Assembly (NCBI GenBank): GCA_900768995.1
Contig: CAAGEZ010000057.1
Coordinates: 1 to 20,910, forward strand
DNA length: 20,910 nt
Reading direction: 5' to 3'
DNA from: Oscillospiraceae bacterium
GTDB lineage: Bacteria; Bacillota; Clostridia; Oscillospirales; Ruminococcaceae
Shown: positions 12,693 through 20,745 of the stretch, piece by piece
Numbering within the stretch: position 1 is the first letter of the stretch
Layout: each line of letters begins with the position of its first letter
Program-made: the position numbers and the translations under genes
The notes under the pieces: generated by a model
Told to the model about the DNA's origin: nothing
Database searches by the model: none
What the model saw: only the letters and a program-made list of their open reading frames with translations

Positions 12693-14108
12693 ATGAAAAG
12701 GAAATCGGTGAAGAAGCTTTTTCGCAGTGTAAGCGCCGTTTTTGCGGCAGGTGTAATGGCTCTTTCGGTGATGACGGGTTCTGCCGTTACTGCCGATTAT
12801 GAGAGCGATATTGCCGAGCTTCAGAGAAAGCAGGCATCTCTTGCAGAGGAGAAAAAGCAGCTTGAGGACTCCCTCGGCAGCTATGAATCAGGTGCTGAGG
12901 ATCAGGAAAAGTATCTTGAGCTTTACGATGAAAAGATGAAAGTCCAGGAAGAGGAAATTGCCAATATCAAGGAGCAGATATCCATTCTGAATGATGATAT
13001 TGCCGACCTGGAAACTCAGATAAAGGGCAAGGAAGATGAGGTCGCTCAGGGCATTGAAGAGTTCAAGGCTCGTATCCGTGCTATGTATATGAACGGAAAC
13101 GACAGCATCGCTTCTATGCTTGCAGGCTCTGTTGATTTTTATGATATCCTTGCAAGGACCGAGCTTATGGAGAAAATGTCCCGTCACGACAAGGAAATGA
13201 TAGACGGGCTGAATGAAAAGATAACCTCTCTTAATAATGACAAGGAGACTCTTGAAGCCACCAAGACCGAGACCGAGCAGAAAAAAGCTGAGGCAGAGAC
13301 TGTTCTTGTCGAGCTCCAGCAGACATATGCAGATCACCGGGAGACAAAGGAGTGGTACGAGGCTCAGGCTGAGTACAGCAGGAACCGTACAGCCGAGATA
13401 GAGCAGGAGCAGGCTGATGCGGAAGTCGAGCTTCAGAATTTCATCAGAAAGCAGCAGGAAGAGCTTGAAAGAAAGCGTGAGGAAGAGCGCAAGCGCAAGG
13501 AAGAAGAGGAGCGCAAGCGTAAGGAAGAGGAAGAAAGAAAGCGCAAAGAGGAAGAGGAACGCCGCCGTCAGGAAGAGGAGCAGAAGCGTCTTGAAGCTGA
13601 GGCACAGGGTGTTGAGTATGTTCCAGAGCCTGTTGAAGCTGACCCCGAGCCTGAGGAGGACACCTCAGAGGACACAGAGCAGTATGTTACAGGTGCATCT
13701 CAGGGATTTATATGGCCCTGCCCCACTGTTCTCAATATGACGGATACTTACGGCTACAGAACCATTAACGAAGAGGGCGGCGCAAGCGATTTCCACAAGG
13801 GAATCGACATCAACAAGCCCGGCTGTGCGGGTGAGCCTATTGTGGCTTCCGCTTCGGGCACTGTCATCACCGCCTCCAACACAGGAAACGGCTACGGAAT
13901 ACACGTTGTCATTGACCACGGCGACAAGATAGCTACCCTTTACGGTCATATGTCAAGCTGCTGTGTCAATGTGGGAGATGAGGTAAAGCAGGGTCAGACT
14001 ATCGGCTACATAGGCTGCACAGGCTATGCATACGGCAACCACTGCCACTTTGAGGTCAGAGTTAACGGTCAGCACACGGATCCGCTGAATTATGTAAGTA
14101 TGGGATAA
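12693..14108 (+). CDS. Secreted coiled-coil M23 peptidoglycan endopeptidase, EnvC-like
   Basis: 471 aa: a signal peptide (1-33, ending near GSAVTA), a long coiled coil (about 36-255), a charged ER/K segment with an 8-residue ERKRKEEE period (about 255-300), an acidic Pro/Glu linker, and a C-terminal LytM/M23 domain (about 340-468). Zinc ligands are His368 and Asp372 (HKGID) and His452. His419 (LYGH) and His450 (HCH) are the expected catalytic residues. E. coli EnvC has lost its metal site and only activates amidases; this protein keeps all of them and should cleave peptidoglycan cross-links. Its place 42 bp after ftsX makes it the likely FtsEX-controlled hydrolase, filling the slot of CwlO or PcsB. 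A hairpin follows the stop. Confidence 0.9.
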   Translation: MKRKSVKKLFRSVSAVFAAGVMALSVMTGSAVTADYESDIAELQRKQASLAEEKKQLEDSLGSYESGAEDQEKYLELYDEKMKVQEEEIANIKEQISILNDDIADLETQIKGKEDEVAQGIEEFKARIRAMYMNGNDSIASMLAGSVDFYDILARTELMEKMSRHDKEMIDGLNEKITSLNNDKETLEATKTETEQKKAEAETVLVELQQTYADHRETKEWYEAQAEYSRNRTAEIEQEQADAEVELQNFIRKQQEELERKREEERKRKEEEERKRKEEEERKRKEEEERRRQEEEQKRLEAEAQGVEYVPEPVEADPEPEEDTSEDTEQYVTGASQGFIWPCPTVLNMTDTYGYRTINEEGGASDFHKGIDINKPGCAGEPIVASASGTVITASNTGNGYGIHVVIDHGDKIATLYGHMSSCCVNVGDEVKQGQTIGYIGCTGYAYGNHCHFEVRVNGQHTDPLNYVSMG

Positions 14109-14117
14109 GCTGCCTGC

Positions 14118-14146
14118 CCCGCTGCCTTTGCAGGCAGCGGGTATTT
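14118..14146 (+). terminator. Hairpin terminator after the M23 gene
   Basis: CCCGCTGCCT (14118-14127) pairs perfectly with AGGCAGCGGG (14132-14141) around a TTGC loop, followed by TATTTT. The T-tract is short, so partial readthrough into the S41 gene 24 bp later is likely. Confidence 0.75.
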
Positions 14147-14169
14147 TGCGTTAAAAGGATAAGAAAGAG

Positions 14170-15399
14170 ATGAAGATAAAAGTTTCACTGGGAATTACTA
14201 TTGGACTTATGGCGATAACCTCCGCCGTTACGTTTATGATCACCAGCAATGTGACGCTGGATATGTTCAACAATAAAATAAAAAGCGTCAGCGAGAAGCA
14301 GGAATTTTACAGCAAGCTTTCCGAGATCGACACATACAGCCGCACCCATTACATCGGTGAGATAGACGAGGCCAAGCTTATTGAGGGTATGGTGCAGGGC
14401 TATATCGGCGGCGTGGGGGACAGCTATGCCGAATACCTCACGGCTGATGATTATGCAAAGAGGCTGAATGAGCAGACAGGCGTTTCCGTATGGCTGGGCT
14501 TTAACTATGAAAAGGAATCAAGCGGATATATAAAGATAACCGAGGTGCACCCCGGCACATCTGCGGAGGAATCGGGTCTGCTGGCGGGGGACATCATCAC
14601 GGCGGTGAACAACACGGACGTTATCGCTTTTGAGGGCGGCTATGACGAGGCGGTGACCCTTTTCAATTGCGAGGAGGGCACCCGTGTAAAGCTGTATGTA
14701 AGGCGCACAGATGATGACGGAAAAAGCGACTTTATCACATACAACGTCACTGCCCAGCGCTCGGAGCAGGTCACTGTTACGGGCAGAATGATAGAAAATA
14801 TCGGCTATATAAAAATATCTTCATTTACCGACAGGACGGAAAGTCAGCTTAAAACAAAGCTTGACGAGCTTATTTCCGCAGGGGCTATGGGTCTTGTTTT
14901 TGACCTGAGAAACAACAAGGGCGGCAGTATGGATATGCTCCAAAAGAGCCTTGACCACATTATCGGGGCGGGGGTCATTGTGACGGCGGAGTACAAAAAC
15001 GGAAACGTTGAAAATACCGTGGTATGCACCGAGTCCGAGGAGATAAAAATGCCGATGTCCGTGATAGTCAACCAGAACACGGCGGGTACTTCCGAGCTTT
15101 TTGCATTCGCTCTTGCGGACAAGTGCGGCGCTCACACGGTGGGCAAGACTACGGCGGGAAAGGGCTATTTGCAGACCGCTTACACCTGTTCGGACGGCTC
15201 GGTCGTTATGCTGTCAACGGCAATTCTGCGCACGGAAAAGAGCGGGGATTTCAACGGCGTGGGCTTGAAGCCTGAGTTTGATGTTACACTTGCATCTGAT
15301 ATTGACCTGAACACGGTTTCCGACGAGGCGGCGGTGCTGACGGACGCTCAGCTTATCAAGGCGCTTGAAGTGACTGTGCCCAAGGACACGGCAGAGTAA
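14170..15399 (+). CDS. S41 C-terminal-processing peptidase homologue, catalytic Ser replaced
   Basis: 409 aa: an N-terminal membrane anchor (4-24), a helical region, a PDZ domain (about 105-190, with VHPGTSAEESGLLAGDIITAVN), and an S41 core (about 200-370) with GYIKISSF and VFDLRNNKGGSMD. In CtpA/Prc enzymes the motif is (S/T)ASASE, with the nucleophile 25 residues before the catalytic Lys. Here the segment is TAGTSE and Lys331 (TTAGKG) is present, so the residue 25 before it is Gly306 (GGT). Ser308 is two residues off register. It may therefore be an inactive, PDZ-based scaffold, or use an atypical serine. Genes of this family often follow FtsEX-M23/EnvC loci, suggesting a part in controlling wall hydrolases. 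Confidence 0.9.
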   Translation: MKIKVSLGITIGLMAITSAVTFMITSNVTLDMFNNKIKSVSEKQEFYSKLSEIDTYSRTHYIGEIDEAKLIEGMVQGYIGGVGDSYAEYLTADDYAKRLNEQTGVSVWLGFNYEKESSGYIKITEVHPGTSAEESGLLAGDIITAVNNTDVIAFEGGYDEAVTLFNCEEGTRVKLYVRRTDDDGKSDFITYNVTAQRSEQVTVTGRMIENIGYIKISSFTDRTESQLKTKLDELISAGAMGLVFDLRNNKGGSMDMLQKSLDHIIGAGVIVTAEYKNGNVENTVVCTESEEIKMPMSVIVNQNTAGTSELFAFALADKCGAHTVGKTTAGKGYLQTAYTCSDGSVVMLSTAILRTEKSGDFNGVGLKPEFDVTLASDIDLNTVSDEAAVLTDAQLIKALEVTVPKDTAE

Positions 15400-15424
15400 T
15401 GTGACGGAAAGGAATTTTTTGCAT

Positions 15425-15757
15425 ATGAATAAGATAGATATATTCAGCTATGGGTGGATATATGACGCTGTGCTGCTGATGCTTTTTGCGGTGGCGGCAC
15501 TGGACTGCGTGGGCATTGTCAGGAGCATTAAGGACGGAAAAGAGGCACTGGCGGAATATGCTGCGCTGTGTGTGAAGTATCTCAAAATTATTATGCTGCT
15601 GTTTGCGGGAGGATTTTTCCTGCTGGTGGCGTTTGCCTACGGATATGACACGGCTACCACGCTGATACACGGTGTAATGGGCGTTTTGCTCATTTCCGAC
15701 GCTGTGGCATCACTGGTCATTAAGGTGAAATATTCGAGAAGGTATGAGAAGAAATGA
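15425..15757 (+). CDS. Small three-TM membrane protein, unknown
   Basis: 110 aa with three predicted membrane helices, at about 11-31, 51-72 and 75-98, and a basic C-terminus (KVKYSRRYEKK). The start is the ATG at 15425 with an AAAGGA site about 11 nt upstream; a GTG at 15401 would add eight residues but has no ribosome site. It lies 25 bp after the S41 gene, and its TGA overlaps the ATG of the next gene (ATGA). No family was recognised. The tight coupling suggests it works with the downstream helical-repeat protein. Confidence 0.75.
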   Translation: MNKIDIFSYGWIYDAVLLMLFAVAALDCVGIVRSIKDGKEALAEYAALCVKYLKIIMLLFAGGFFLLVAFAYGYDTATTLIHGVMGVLLISDAVASLVIKVKYSRRYEKK

Positions 15758-16437
15758 GAGCGGTAAAAAGTCTGAAAGAGTCCGTTAAGGGCTTTCTGAA
15801 AATGACGGGTCATTTTGCGGATTCGGCGGTATATCTTGCGGAGCACGGCTATGATGACGAATATATGAGGCTGCTGGGGGCTGAGTTCGAAAGTGCGGGA
15901 AGTCAAAAGGAGCAGGCGGAGGGAATGGCTCTCACGGCTCAGGGGCTTATGTTCAGAGGTCAGCTTCGTGACGCTTTGAAGGCGTATGAGGAGACGGACA
16001 TTTCAAAGCTGAACAGGTCTGTGGGGCACGTTTTTGTGAACAACTACATATTCTGCCTGTTCCTCTTGAACAAGCCCGAAAGAATACGGGCAATTTATGA
16101 GGAGCAGAACAAGCTTGCACTGTCGGAAGGCTCTCTTTTTATGCGCAGGACAATCGGCATAAAGGAATACATCGAAAAGCGGTATGAGAATGCTGTGACG
16201 GTGTTTGTGAAATTACTCAGCGAGCCTGACCCAAGATGTACTCTTATGGCGGACATATGCATCGTGAGGACGATGCTCAAGCTTGATATGAAGGACAGGG
16301 CGGCGGAAATTGCGGAGCTGGGCTTCGGGCGATACTCGGGCAAGGGCGATATCACCGCTGAGGTGAACCGTCTGCGGCTTGCAATAAGCTCTCAGGGCGT
16401 TAAAAAGGGCAATGGCAAAAAGAAAAAGAGAAAGTGA
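15754..16437 (+). CDS. TPR-like helical-repeat protein, unknown
   Basis: 227 aa, cytoplasmic, almost entirely helical. Segments such as ALTAQGLMFRGQLRDALKAYEET and YIEKRYENAVTVFVKLL look like degenerate tetratricopeptide repeats, so protein binding is likely. The last 12 residues are nearly all Lys/Gly/Arg (KKGNGKKKKRK), possibly contacting membrane lipid or RNA. Both ends overlap neighbours by 4 nt (ATGA, GTGA), tying it between two membrane-protein genes. Specific function unknown. Confidence 0.7.
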   Translation: MRAVKSLKESVKGFLKMTGHFADSAVYLAEHGYDDEYMRLLGAEFESAGSQKEQAEGMALTAQGLMFRGQLRDALKAYEETDISKLNRSVGHVFVNNYIFCLFLLNKPERIRAIYEEQNKLALSEGSLFMRRTIGIKEYIEKRYENAVTVFVKLLSEPDPRCTLMADICIVRTMLKLDMKDRAAEIAELGFGRYSGKGDITAEVNRLRLAISSQGVKKGNGKKKKRK

Positions 16438-17219
16438 GGGGTATGCTTTTGGCTGACAGGCAATATACTAAGTTTGTTATGGGCACTGTTTTAAAGCTGG
16501 CGGTATTTTTGGGGCTTTGCGGCGGGGCGTATTATGCTTCGGGGCGGTTTCTGCATTATCCGTTTGACAGGATAGTGCCCATTGCTTCGGCTTTTGTTAT
16601 AACGGCGGTATTCCTTTTGATCGTGGAACGTGACAGGCGCTCTTTTTTTGCAAAGGGGTATTTGCTTGAAAATGCGGTGACGGGCAGTTTATGGGGACTT
16701 GGCTGTGCTGTGTTCGGTCCGCTGATAGGGCTTGCTTTCAAGACACGGTATTTTTACTGGAATGTTGATCCTGACATAAATGGCATTCTTTTTGACACGC
16801 TTTCCTCGGGGACCCTTTATGCCGTTATTATTTTCGGGTACTTTTTTCACATAATAAGATATGATTTCGGGGCTGTGCCTGCGGTGATAATTTCGTCGGT
16901 GGCTTTCGGACTGCTTTGCGCATACGGCACGTCTCAGGGGCTTATCACTCACAATATCCTTATTCCTGCGGCGGCGTATTATGCTGTGATAGGGGCGGCG
17001 GCGGGTATGCTCATTTTGCAGCTTGGTGATGTTCGCTCGGCGGTGATGTTCATATTCATCTACAGCCTTATCTCGGAGCTGGCGGAGACATTCACCTGTG
17101 GCGGCAGGAGCTTTTTTACCGATGTTACGGCACTTATTATGGCTGTGCTGTGCGGTTTTGCGATGTACCTTGAAATGTATTTTGAGAGAAAAAAGAAAGA
17201 GAAAAATCTGGAAATTTAA
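16434..17219 (+). CDS. Polytopic membrane protein, possibly degenerate CPBP fold
   Basis: 261 aa with about seven membrane helices. The stretch GYFFHIIRYDFGAVPAVIISSVAFGLL followed by AAGMLILQLGDVRSAVMFIFIYSLISE resembles the order of CPBP (CAAX-protease/bacteriocin-processing) motifs. However, the EExxxR pair and the motif-2 and motif-3 His/Asn residues are not seen, so if related it is a non-catalytic member. The start is GTG at 16434, overlapping the previous stop; an ATG at 16443 is the alternative. It is coupled to the helical-repeat gene and 13 bp before the AEC permease. Confidence 0.65.
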   Translation: MRGMLLADRQYTKFVMGTVLKLAVFLGLCGGAYYASGRFLHYPFDRIVPIASAFVITAVFLLIVERDRRSFFAKGYLLENAVTGSLWGLGCAVFGPLIGLAFKTRYFYWNVDPDINGILFDTLSSGTLYAVIIFGYFFHIIRYDFGAVPAVIISSVAFGLLCAYGTSQGLITHNILIPAAAYYAVIGAAAGMLILQLGDVRSAVMFIFIYSLISELAETFTCGGRSFFTDVTALIMAVLCGFAMYLEMYFERKKKEKNLEI

Positions 17220-17232
17220 AGGCGGTATTTAA

Positions 17233-18186
17233 ATGGAGCTTTCCCTTATCTGCGTAAGGCAGATCGCAGTTATGTTTATTCTTGTGGCACTGGGATTTTT
17301 ATGCGGCAGGATAAAGCTTATTGACAAGGAGACTAATTCCAAGCTTTCAAGCTTCGTTCTTGAAGTTGTTAACCCTGTGCTCATTTTTATGTCCTATCAG
17401 CAGGCGTTTGATACTAAGCTTCTGCTGGGGCTGGGGCTTTCTGTGGGGCTGGCTTTCCTTTCCTACGGCATCACGATCCTCCTTGTGGATCTCCTTTACA
17501 GAAAGGATAAGACCGATGAGGGGGCTGTGGAGAAGTTTGCGGCGGTATATTCAAACTGCGGTTTTATGGGAATACCCCTTATCAACGGGCTTTTCGGCGC
17601 AGAGGGCGTTTTTTACCTCACGGGCTATGTGACGGTTTTCAACATTATGGTTTGGACCCACGGCGTTATATCATTCGGCGGCAAGGGTCAGAAAACGTCG
17701 CTTAAAAAGGTGCTTTCGTCTCCTGCGATCATTGCGACACTTCTGGGACTTGTTACGTTCCTGCTCCGTCCTGTGCTGGGTATGATACCGTTCCCATCTT
17801 TTGTGACTGCGGCGGTGAATGCGGTGCTTTCGGCGGCGGACTATGTGGGCGGTATGAACACGCCTCTTGCTATGCTTTGTGCAGGCGTTACCATAAGCGG
17901 AACGGTCATCGGGGAGCATATCGGAAATGCGGGGATATACCGTGCGGCGTTTCTCAGGCTTATTGCCTCCCCTGTTTTGTTCTGGCTCGTTTTCAGGTGG
18001 TTCCCTATCCCTCATATTGTGTTTATGGTGGTGCTGGCGGCGGCGGGCTGTCCTGCGGCGGCTACGGGAACGATGTTCGCTATAAGATACAAAAAATGCC
18101 CCGAAAAGGCGGCGGTGATCTTTGCGGTGACGACACTGCTTTCGTCTGTGACGCTCCCGCTTATGGTTATGTTAGGCTCGGTGTGA
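17233..18186 (+). CDS. AEC-family (auxin efflux carrier-like) permease
   Basis: 317 aa, about ten membrane helices in two halves. The pattern matches bacterial AEC/Mem_trans permeases: MFILVALGFLCGRIKLIDKETNSKLSSFVLEVVNPVLIF at the start, YSNCGFMGIPLINGLFG in the first half, and NTPLAMLCAGVTISG in the second. Members export or import organic acids such as malate or malonate; the substrate here is not readable. An AT-rich AAAGGCGGT site precedes the ATG. Four bp separate it from the GH25 gene. Confidence 0.88.
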   Translation: MELSLICVRQIAVMFILVALGFLCGRIKLIDKETNSKLSSFVLEVVNPVLIFMSYQQAFDTKLLLGLGLSVGLAFLSYGITILLVDLLYRKDKTDEGAVEKFAAVYSNCGFMGIPLINGLFGAEGVFYLTGYVTVFNIMVWTHGVISFGGKGQKTSLKKVLSSPAIIATLLGLVTFLLRPVLGMIPFPSFVTAAVNAVLSAADYVGGMNTPLAMLCAGVTISGTVIGEHIGNAGIYRAAFLRLIASPVLFWLVFRWFPIPHIVFMVVLAAAGCPAAATGTMFAIRYKKCPEKAAVIFAVTTLLSSVTLPLMVMLGSV

Positions 18187-18190
18187 TGAT

Positions 18191-19153
18191 ATGGATATGA
18201 AAAATGAAAGCGGCTTTCAGACAAAGCCACGGAAGAAAGTTAAATTTGACCCGAGAAATCTCATTATACTGGCTATGGGAATTTCTCTTGCTGTGCTCGG
18301 TGTAAAGACATCTGAGCTTGACAAGGCACTTGCGGAGGACGAGGAGTATATTTCCGCTGAGGCTTCCAGGGTGTTTGAATATTACGGCGAGAAAGACGTT
18401 ATTAATCTTGCCGACCCTACATATGGCGACACGTGGCTGGCGGCGCTGTCGGACGTGCCCCGTCACGAGATGGATTTTGACAATGTTCGGCTTGAAAATG
18501 GGTTCAAGAATTATTACATAGACGGCGTCAAGGCAAATACAACGGGCATTGATGTTTCCTATCATCAGGGGGACATCGACTGGGAGGCTGTGAAGGCTGA
18601 CGGTGTTGATTTTGCTATGCTGAGGCTCGGCTACAGGGGCTATGAGTCGGGTCAGATAAACGTTGATGAACGGTTTCACGAATATGCTGACGGGGCTCTC
18701 GGTGCGGGGCTTGACATCGGTGTATATTTCTACTCTCAGGCGGTGACTCCCGAGGAGGCTGTGGAAGAGGCTGAGGCTGTTTTAAATGAAATTGGCGATT
18801 ATGAGATAATGTACCCTGTGGTGTTCGACTGGGAGATAGTTGGGGACGAGAGCGCACGGACAAATGTTGTTTCGGCGGACGTGCTGAATGAATGTGCGGC
18901 GGCTTTCTGCAACCGTATCGCAAGGGGCGGTCATATCCCTATGGTGTACAGCGTGAAGAAAATGGCACTGACAAAGTTTGATATGAGCAGGCTTGCAGGC
19001 TTTGATTTCTGGCTGGCGGAGTACAGGGATATCCCTGAATATCCGTACTATTTTACTATGTGGCAGTATGCTTCCGACGGGCACGTGAACGGCATTGAGG
19101 GGGAAGTTGACCTTAATATGAGCTTGGTGGATTATTCTGAGGTGAAGAGATAA
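18191..19153 (+). CDS. GH25-family lysozyme (muramidase), membrane-anchored
   Basis: 320 aa. A basic N-terminus is followed by one membrane helix (about 24-40) with no clear cleavage site, so the enzyme is probably tethered outside the cell. The GH25 domain spans about 115-318. Asp121 in TGIDVSYHQGDIDW and the Asp213-Trp-Glu215 motif (VFDWE) are the expected catalytic residues. WLAEYRDIP and YFTMWQYASDG...IEGEVDLN are the usual late motifs. It should cleave the N-acetylmuramic acid-N-acetylglucosamine bond in peptidoglycan. Position between a permease and a lipoprotein esterase suggests wall turnover. Confidence 0.93.
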   Translation: MDMKNESGFQTKPRKKVKFDPRNLIILAMGISLAVLGVKTSELDKALAEDEEYISAEASRVFEYYGEKDVINLADPTYGDTWLAALSDVPRHEMDFDNVRLENGFKNYYIDGVKANTTGIDVSYHQGDIDWEAVKADGVDFAMLRLGYRGYESGQINVDERFHEYADGALGAGLDIGVYFYSQAVTPEEAVEEAEAVLNEIGDYEIMYPVVFDWEIVGDESARTNVVSADVLNECAAAFCNRIARGGHIPMVYSVKKMALTKFDMSRLAGFDFWLAEYRDIPEYPYYFTMWQYASDGHVNGIEGEVDLNMSLVDYSEVKR

Positions 19154-19198
19154 TCCCGAAAAAATGCGGAATGATAGAACTATGAGGGAGATGAGAAA

Positions 19199-20461
19199 AT
19201 GAATAAAAAGTTTATGATGATTGCAGCGGTATTGTGTCTGACTGCCTGCGGAAATACAAATTCGGGTGAGCCTGTGACTTCCTATGCGAACAATTCGGAG
19301 ACATCTGCGGCTTCGGAAACTTTGGAAATATCGGCCGGAGCTGTTCACGACATTGACCCCGAGGCTGAGGAAAAGGGTCTCGAGGGTGTTCCGTATTTCT
19401 TTTCGTCACGGTCGGAGGAGGTCACTTTTGTGCCCTCGGAGGAGACTGTGAAGTTTAACGGCAGGCATATTTTGCATAATGATATTGAGTATCTTTCATA
19501 TACAGGTTCGGCTGTGCGCTTTAATATGACAGGTGACAGGGTCGAAGCTGTGCTTGTTTCCAACGGCGGGGCATACTCCGACAGGCAGCAGGGTTGGATA
19601 GGCGTTGAGATAAACGGTGAGCTTGTCAAGAGGATACGTCTTGAGGACGGGGAGCAGAGCTATGTGCTGTATGAGGGGGAAGAGCTGAAAAATGCTGAGA
19701 TCGGCATTGTGAAGCTGACCGAAAATCAGATGACGAACACGGGAGTGAAGTCTGTGACCTGCAATGCAAGCAGGCTTGCACCCTCTGCCCGTAAGGAACG
19801 GTCTGTTGAGGTCATAGGGGATTCTATAACCTGCGGATATTCCAATGAGGCGGACGGACCTGAGTATGGTTTCAACTGCGATTACGAGAATGGTGCGGCG
19901 ACTTATGGCTATCTTGCTGCAAAGGAGCTTGACGCCGATTACAGCCTTGTGTGCATAAGCGGGCTTGGACTTATTTCAAATTACACGGAATATGTGGGGG
20001 AGAAAGAGGATTATCTGTTATTGGGAGAGGTGTATGATTACACGGACACCAATTTTGAGCAGAGAAGAGGAATTGAACCGCTGTCGGAGTGGGACTTCGG
20101 CGGGGGCAGTGACATTGTTGTTATTAACATTGGCACGAATGATTACAGCTACACGGGCAAGGACGAGGACAGGCAGTATGAATTTTATGAGGCGTATTAC
20201 GACTTTCTGGGAGATGTGAGAGAGCATAATCCCGAGGCGGATATTGTTTGTACTATGGGAATAATGGGGGCAGAGTTGTTCGGGCAGATAGAAAAGGCGG
20301 CGGAGGATTACTCTGCGGATAACTCTGATGAGCATATTTATACGATGAAATTTGACTATCAGAGTGAAGAGGACGGCTATGGGGGAGACTATCACCCGTC
20401 AGTGGCGACACACGAAAAGGCTGCAAGGCAGTTGGTTGATTTCTTGGAGACGCTGGATTAA
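19199..20461 (+). CDS. CE2-like SGNH esterase lipoprotein
   Basis: 420 aa. A lipoprotein signal peptide with lipobox LTAC (Cys17) is followed by a Ser/Glu-rich linker. A beta-rich N-terminal domain (about 65-195) contains FNGRHILHNDIEYLSYTGSAV, and an SGNH hydrolase domain spans about 200-418. Ser209 in GDSITCGYS is the nucleophile; NIGTNDYSY gives the Asn block, and Asp397-Tyr-His399 (DYHPS) the His. The jelly-roll-plus-SGNH layout is that of carbohydrate esterase family 2, which removes acetyl groups from plant polysaccharides; acetylated wall glycans are an alternative target given the lysozyme 45 bp upstream. It is the last gene of the run; no good terminator follows. Confidence 0.88.
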   Translation: MNKKFMMIAAVLCLTACGNTNSGEPVTSYANNSETSAASETLEISAGAVHDIDPEAEEKGLEGVPYFFSSRSEEVTFVPSEETVKFNGRHILHNDIEYLSYTGSAVRFNMTGDRVEAVLVSNGGAYSDRQQGWIGVEINGELVKRIRLEDGEQSYVLYEGEELKNAEIGIVKLTENQMTNTGVKSVTCNASRLAPSARKERSVEVIGDSITCGYSNEADGPEYGFNCDYENGAATYGYLAAKELDADYSLVCISGLGLISNYTEYVGEKEDYLLLGEVYDYTDTNFEQRRGIEPLSEWDFGGGSDIVVINIGTNDYSYTGKDEDRQYEFYEAYYDFLGDVREHNPEADIVCTMGIMGAELFGQIEKAAEDYSADNSDEHIYTMKFDYQSEEDGYGGDYHPSVATHEKAARQLVDFLETLD

Positions 20462-20555
20462 TGTAAAATTGAGGTAAATATGCACATAAGGCAATGTAAA
20501 GAGCGAGATATGTATATACAAAACAGCCAAATCTAAAAAATCTGTCGAAAAAGTA

Positions 20556-20587
20556 TTGACAGTAGAGAAAAAGTGTGGTAATATAAT
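20556..20587 (+). promoter_or_regulatory. Promoter P1 of the tandem pair
   Basis: TTGACA (20556-20561), a 17-bp spacer and TAATAT (20579-20584) overlapping TATAAT (20582-20587). Just after it comes AATAAAGCTGTC, nearly the same as after P2. It could serve the 37-codon ORF as well as the downstream RNA. Confidence 0.75.
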
Positions 20588-20606
20588 AAAGCTGTCGGTG
20601 ATACCG

Positions 20607-20720
20607 ATGAGAAAGAATGAAAGACTTAAGAAAAAGTTGAGTAAGGAAATCGAAGAGGAAGTCATTGCAGCACGCCTCATTCACAATTTGTTCAAAAGAG
20701 ATTTGCAAAGTCTTAATTGA
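20607..20720 (+). CDS. Possible 37-aa peptide between tandem promoters
   Basis: ATG at 20607 follows GGTGAT (20597-20602) with 4-nt spacing, a good match to the 16S 3' end. The frame has 37 codons and ends at TGA 20718-20720, which lies within the -35 box of P2. The product starts MRKNERLKKKLSKEIEEEV and is basic at the N-terminus, then amphipathic. No family was recognised. It may be a chance ORF in leader DNA, but promoter, ribosome site and stop are well arranged. Confidence 0.35.
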   Translation: MRKNERLKKKLSKEIEEEVIAARLIHNLFKRDLQSLN

Positions 20721-20745
20721 CAAAGTTGAATGAAAGTGATATAAT
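20717..20745 (+). promoter_or_regulatory. Promoter P2, probable rRNA operon promoter
   Basis: A perfect TTGACA (20717-20722), a 17-bp spacer and a perfect TATAAT (20740-20745), followed by a CTGTC/GACAG hairpin in the initial transcript. Both hexamers being consensus is typical of rRNA promoters. Confidence 0.85.

Noticed and set aside
13465..13590. Possible tandem DNA repeat or CRISPR-like pattern
   Set aside because: The periodicity is the coding of ERKRKEEE repeats; units are imperfect, have no spacers and stay in frame.
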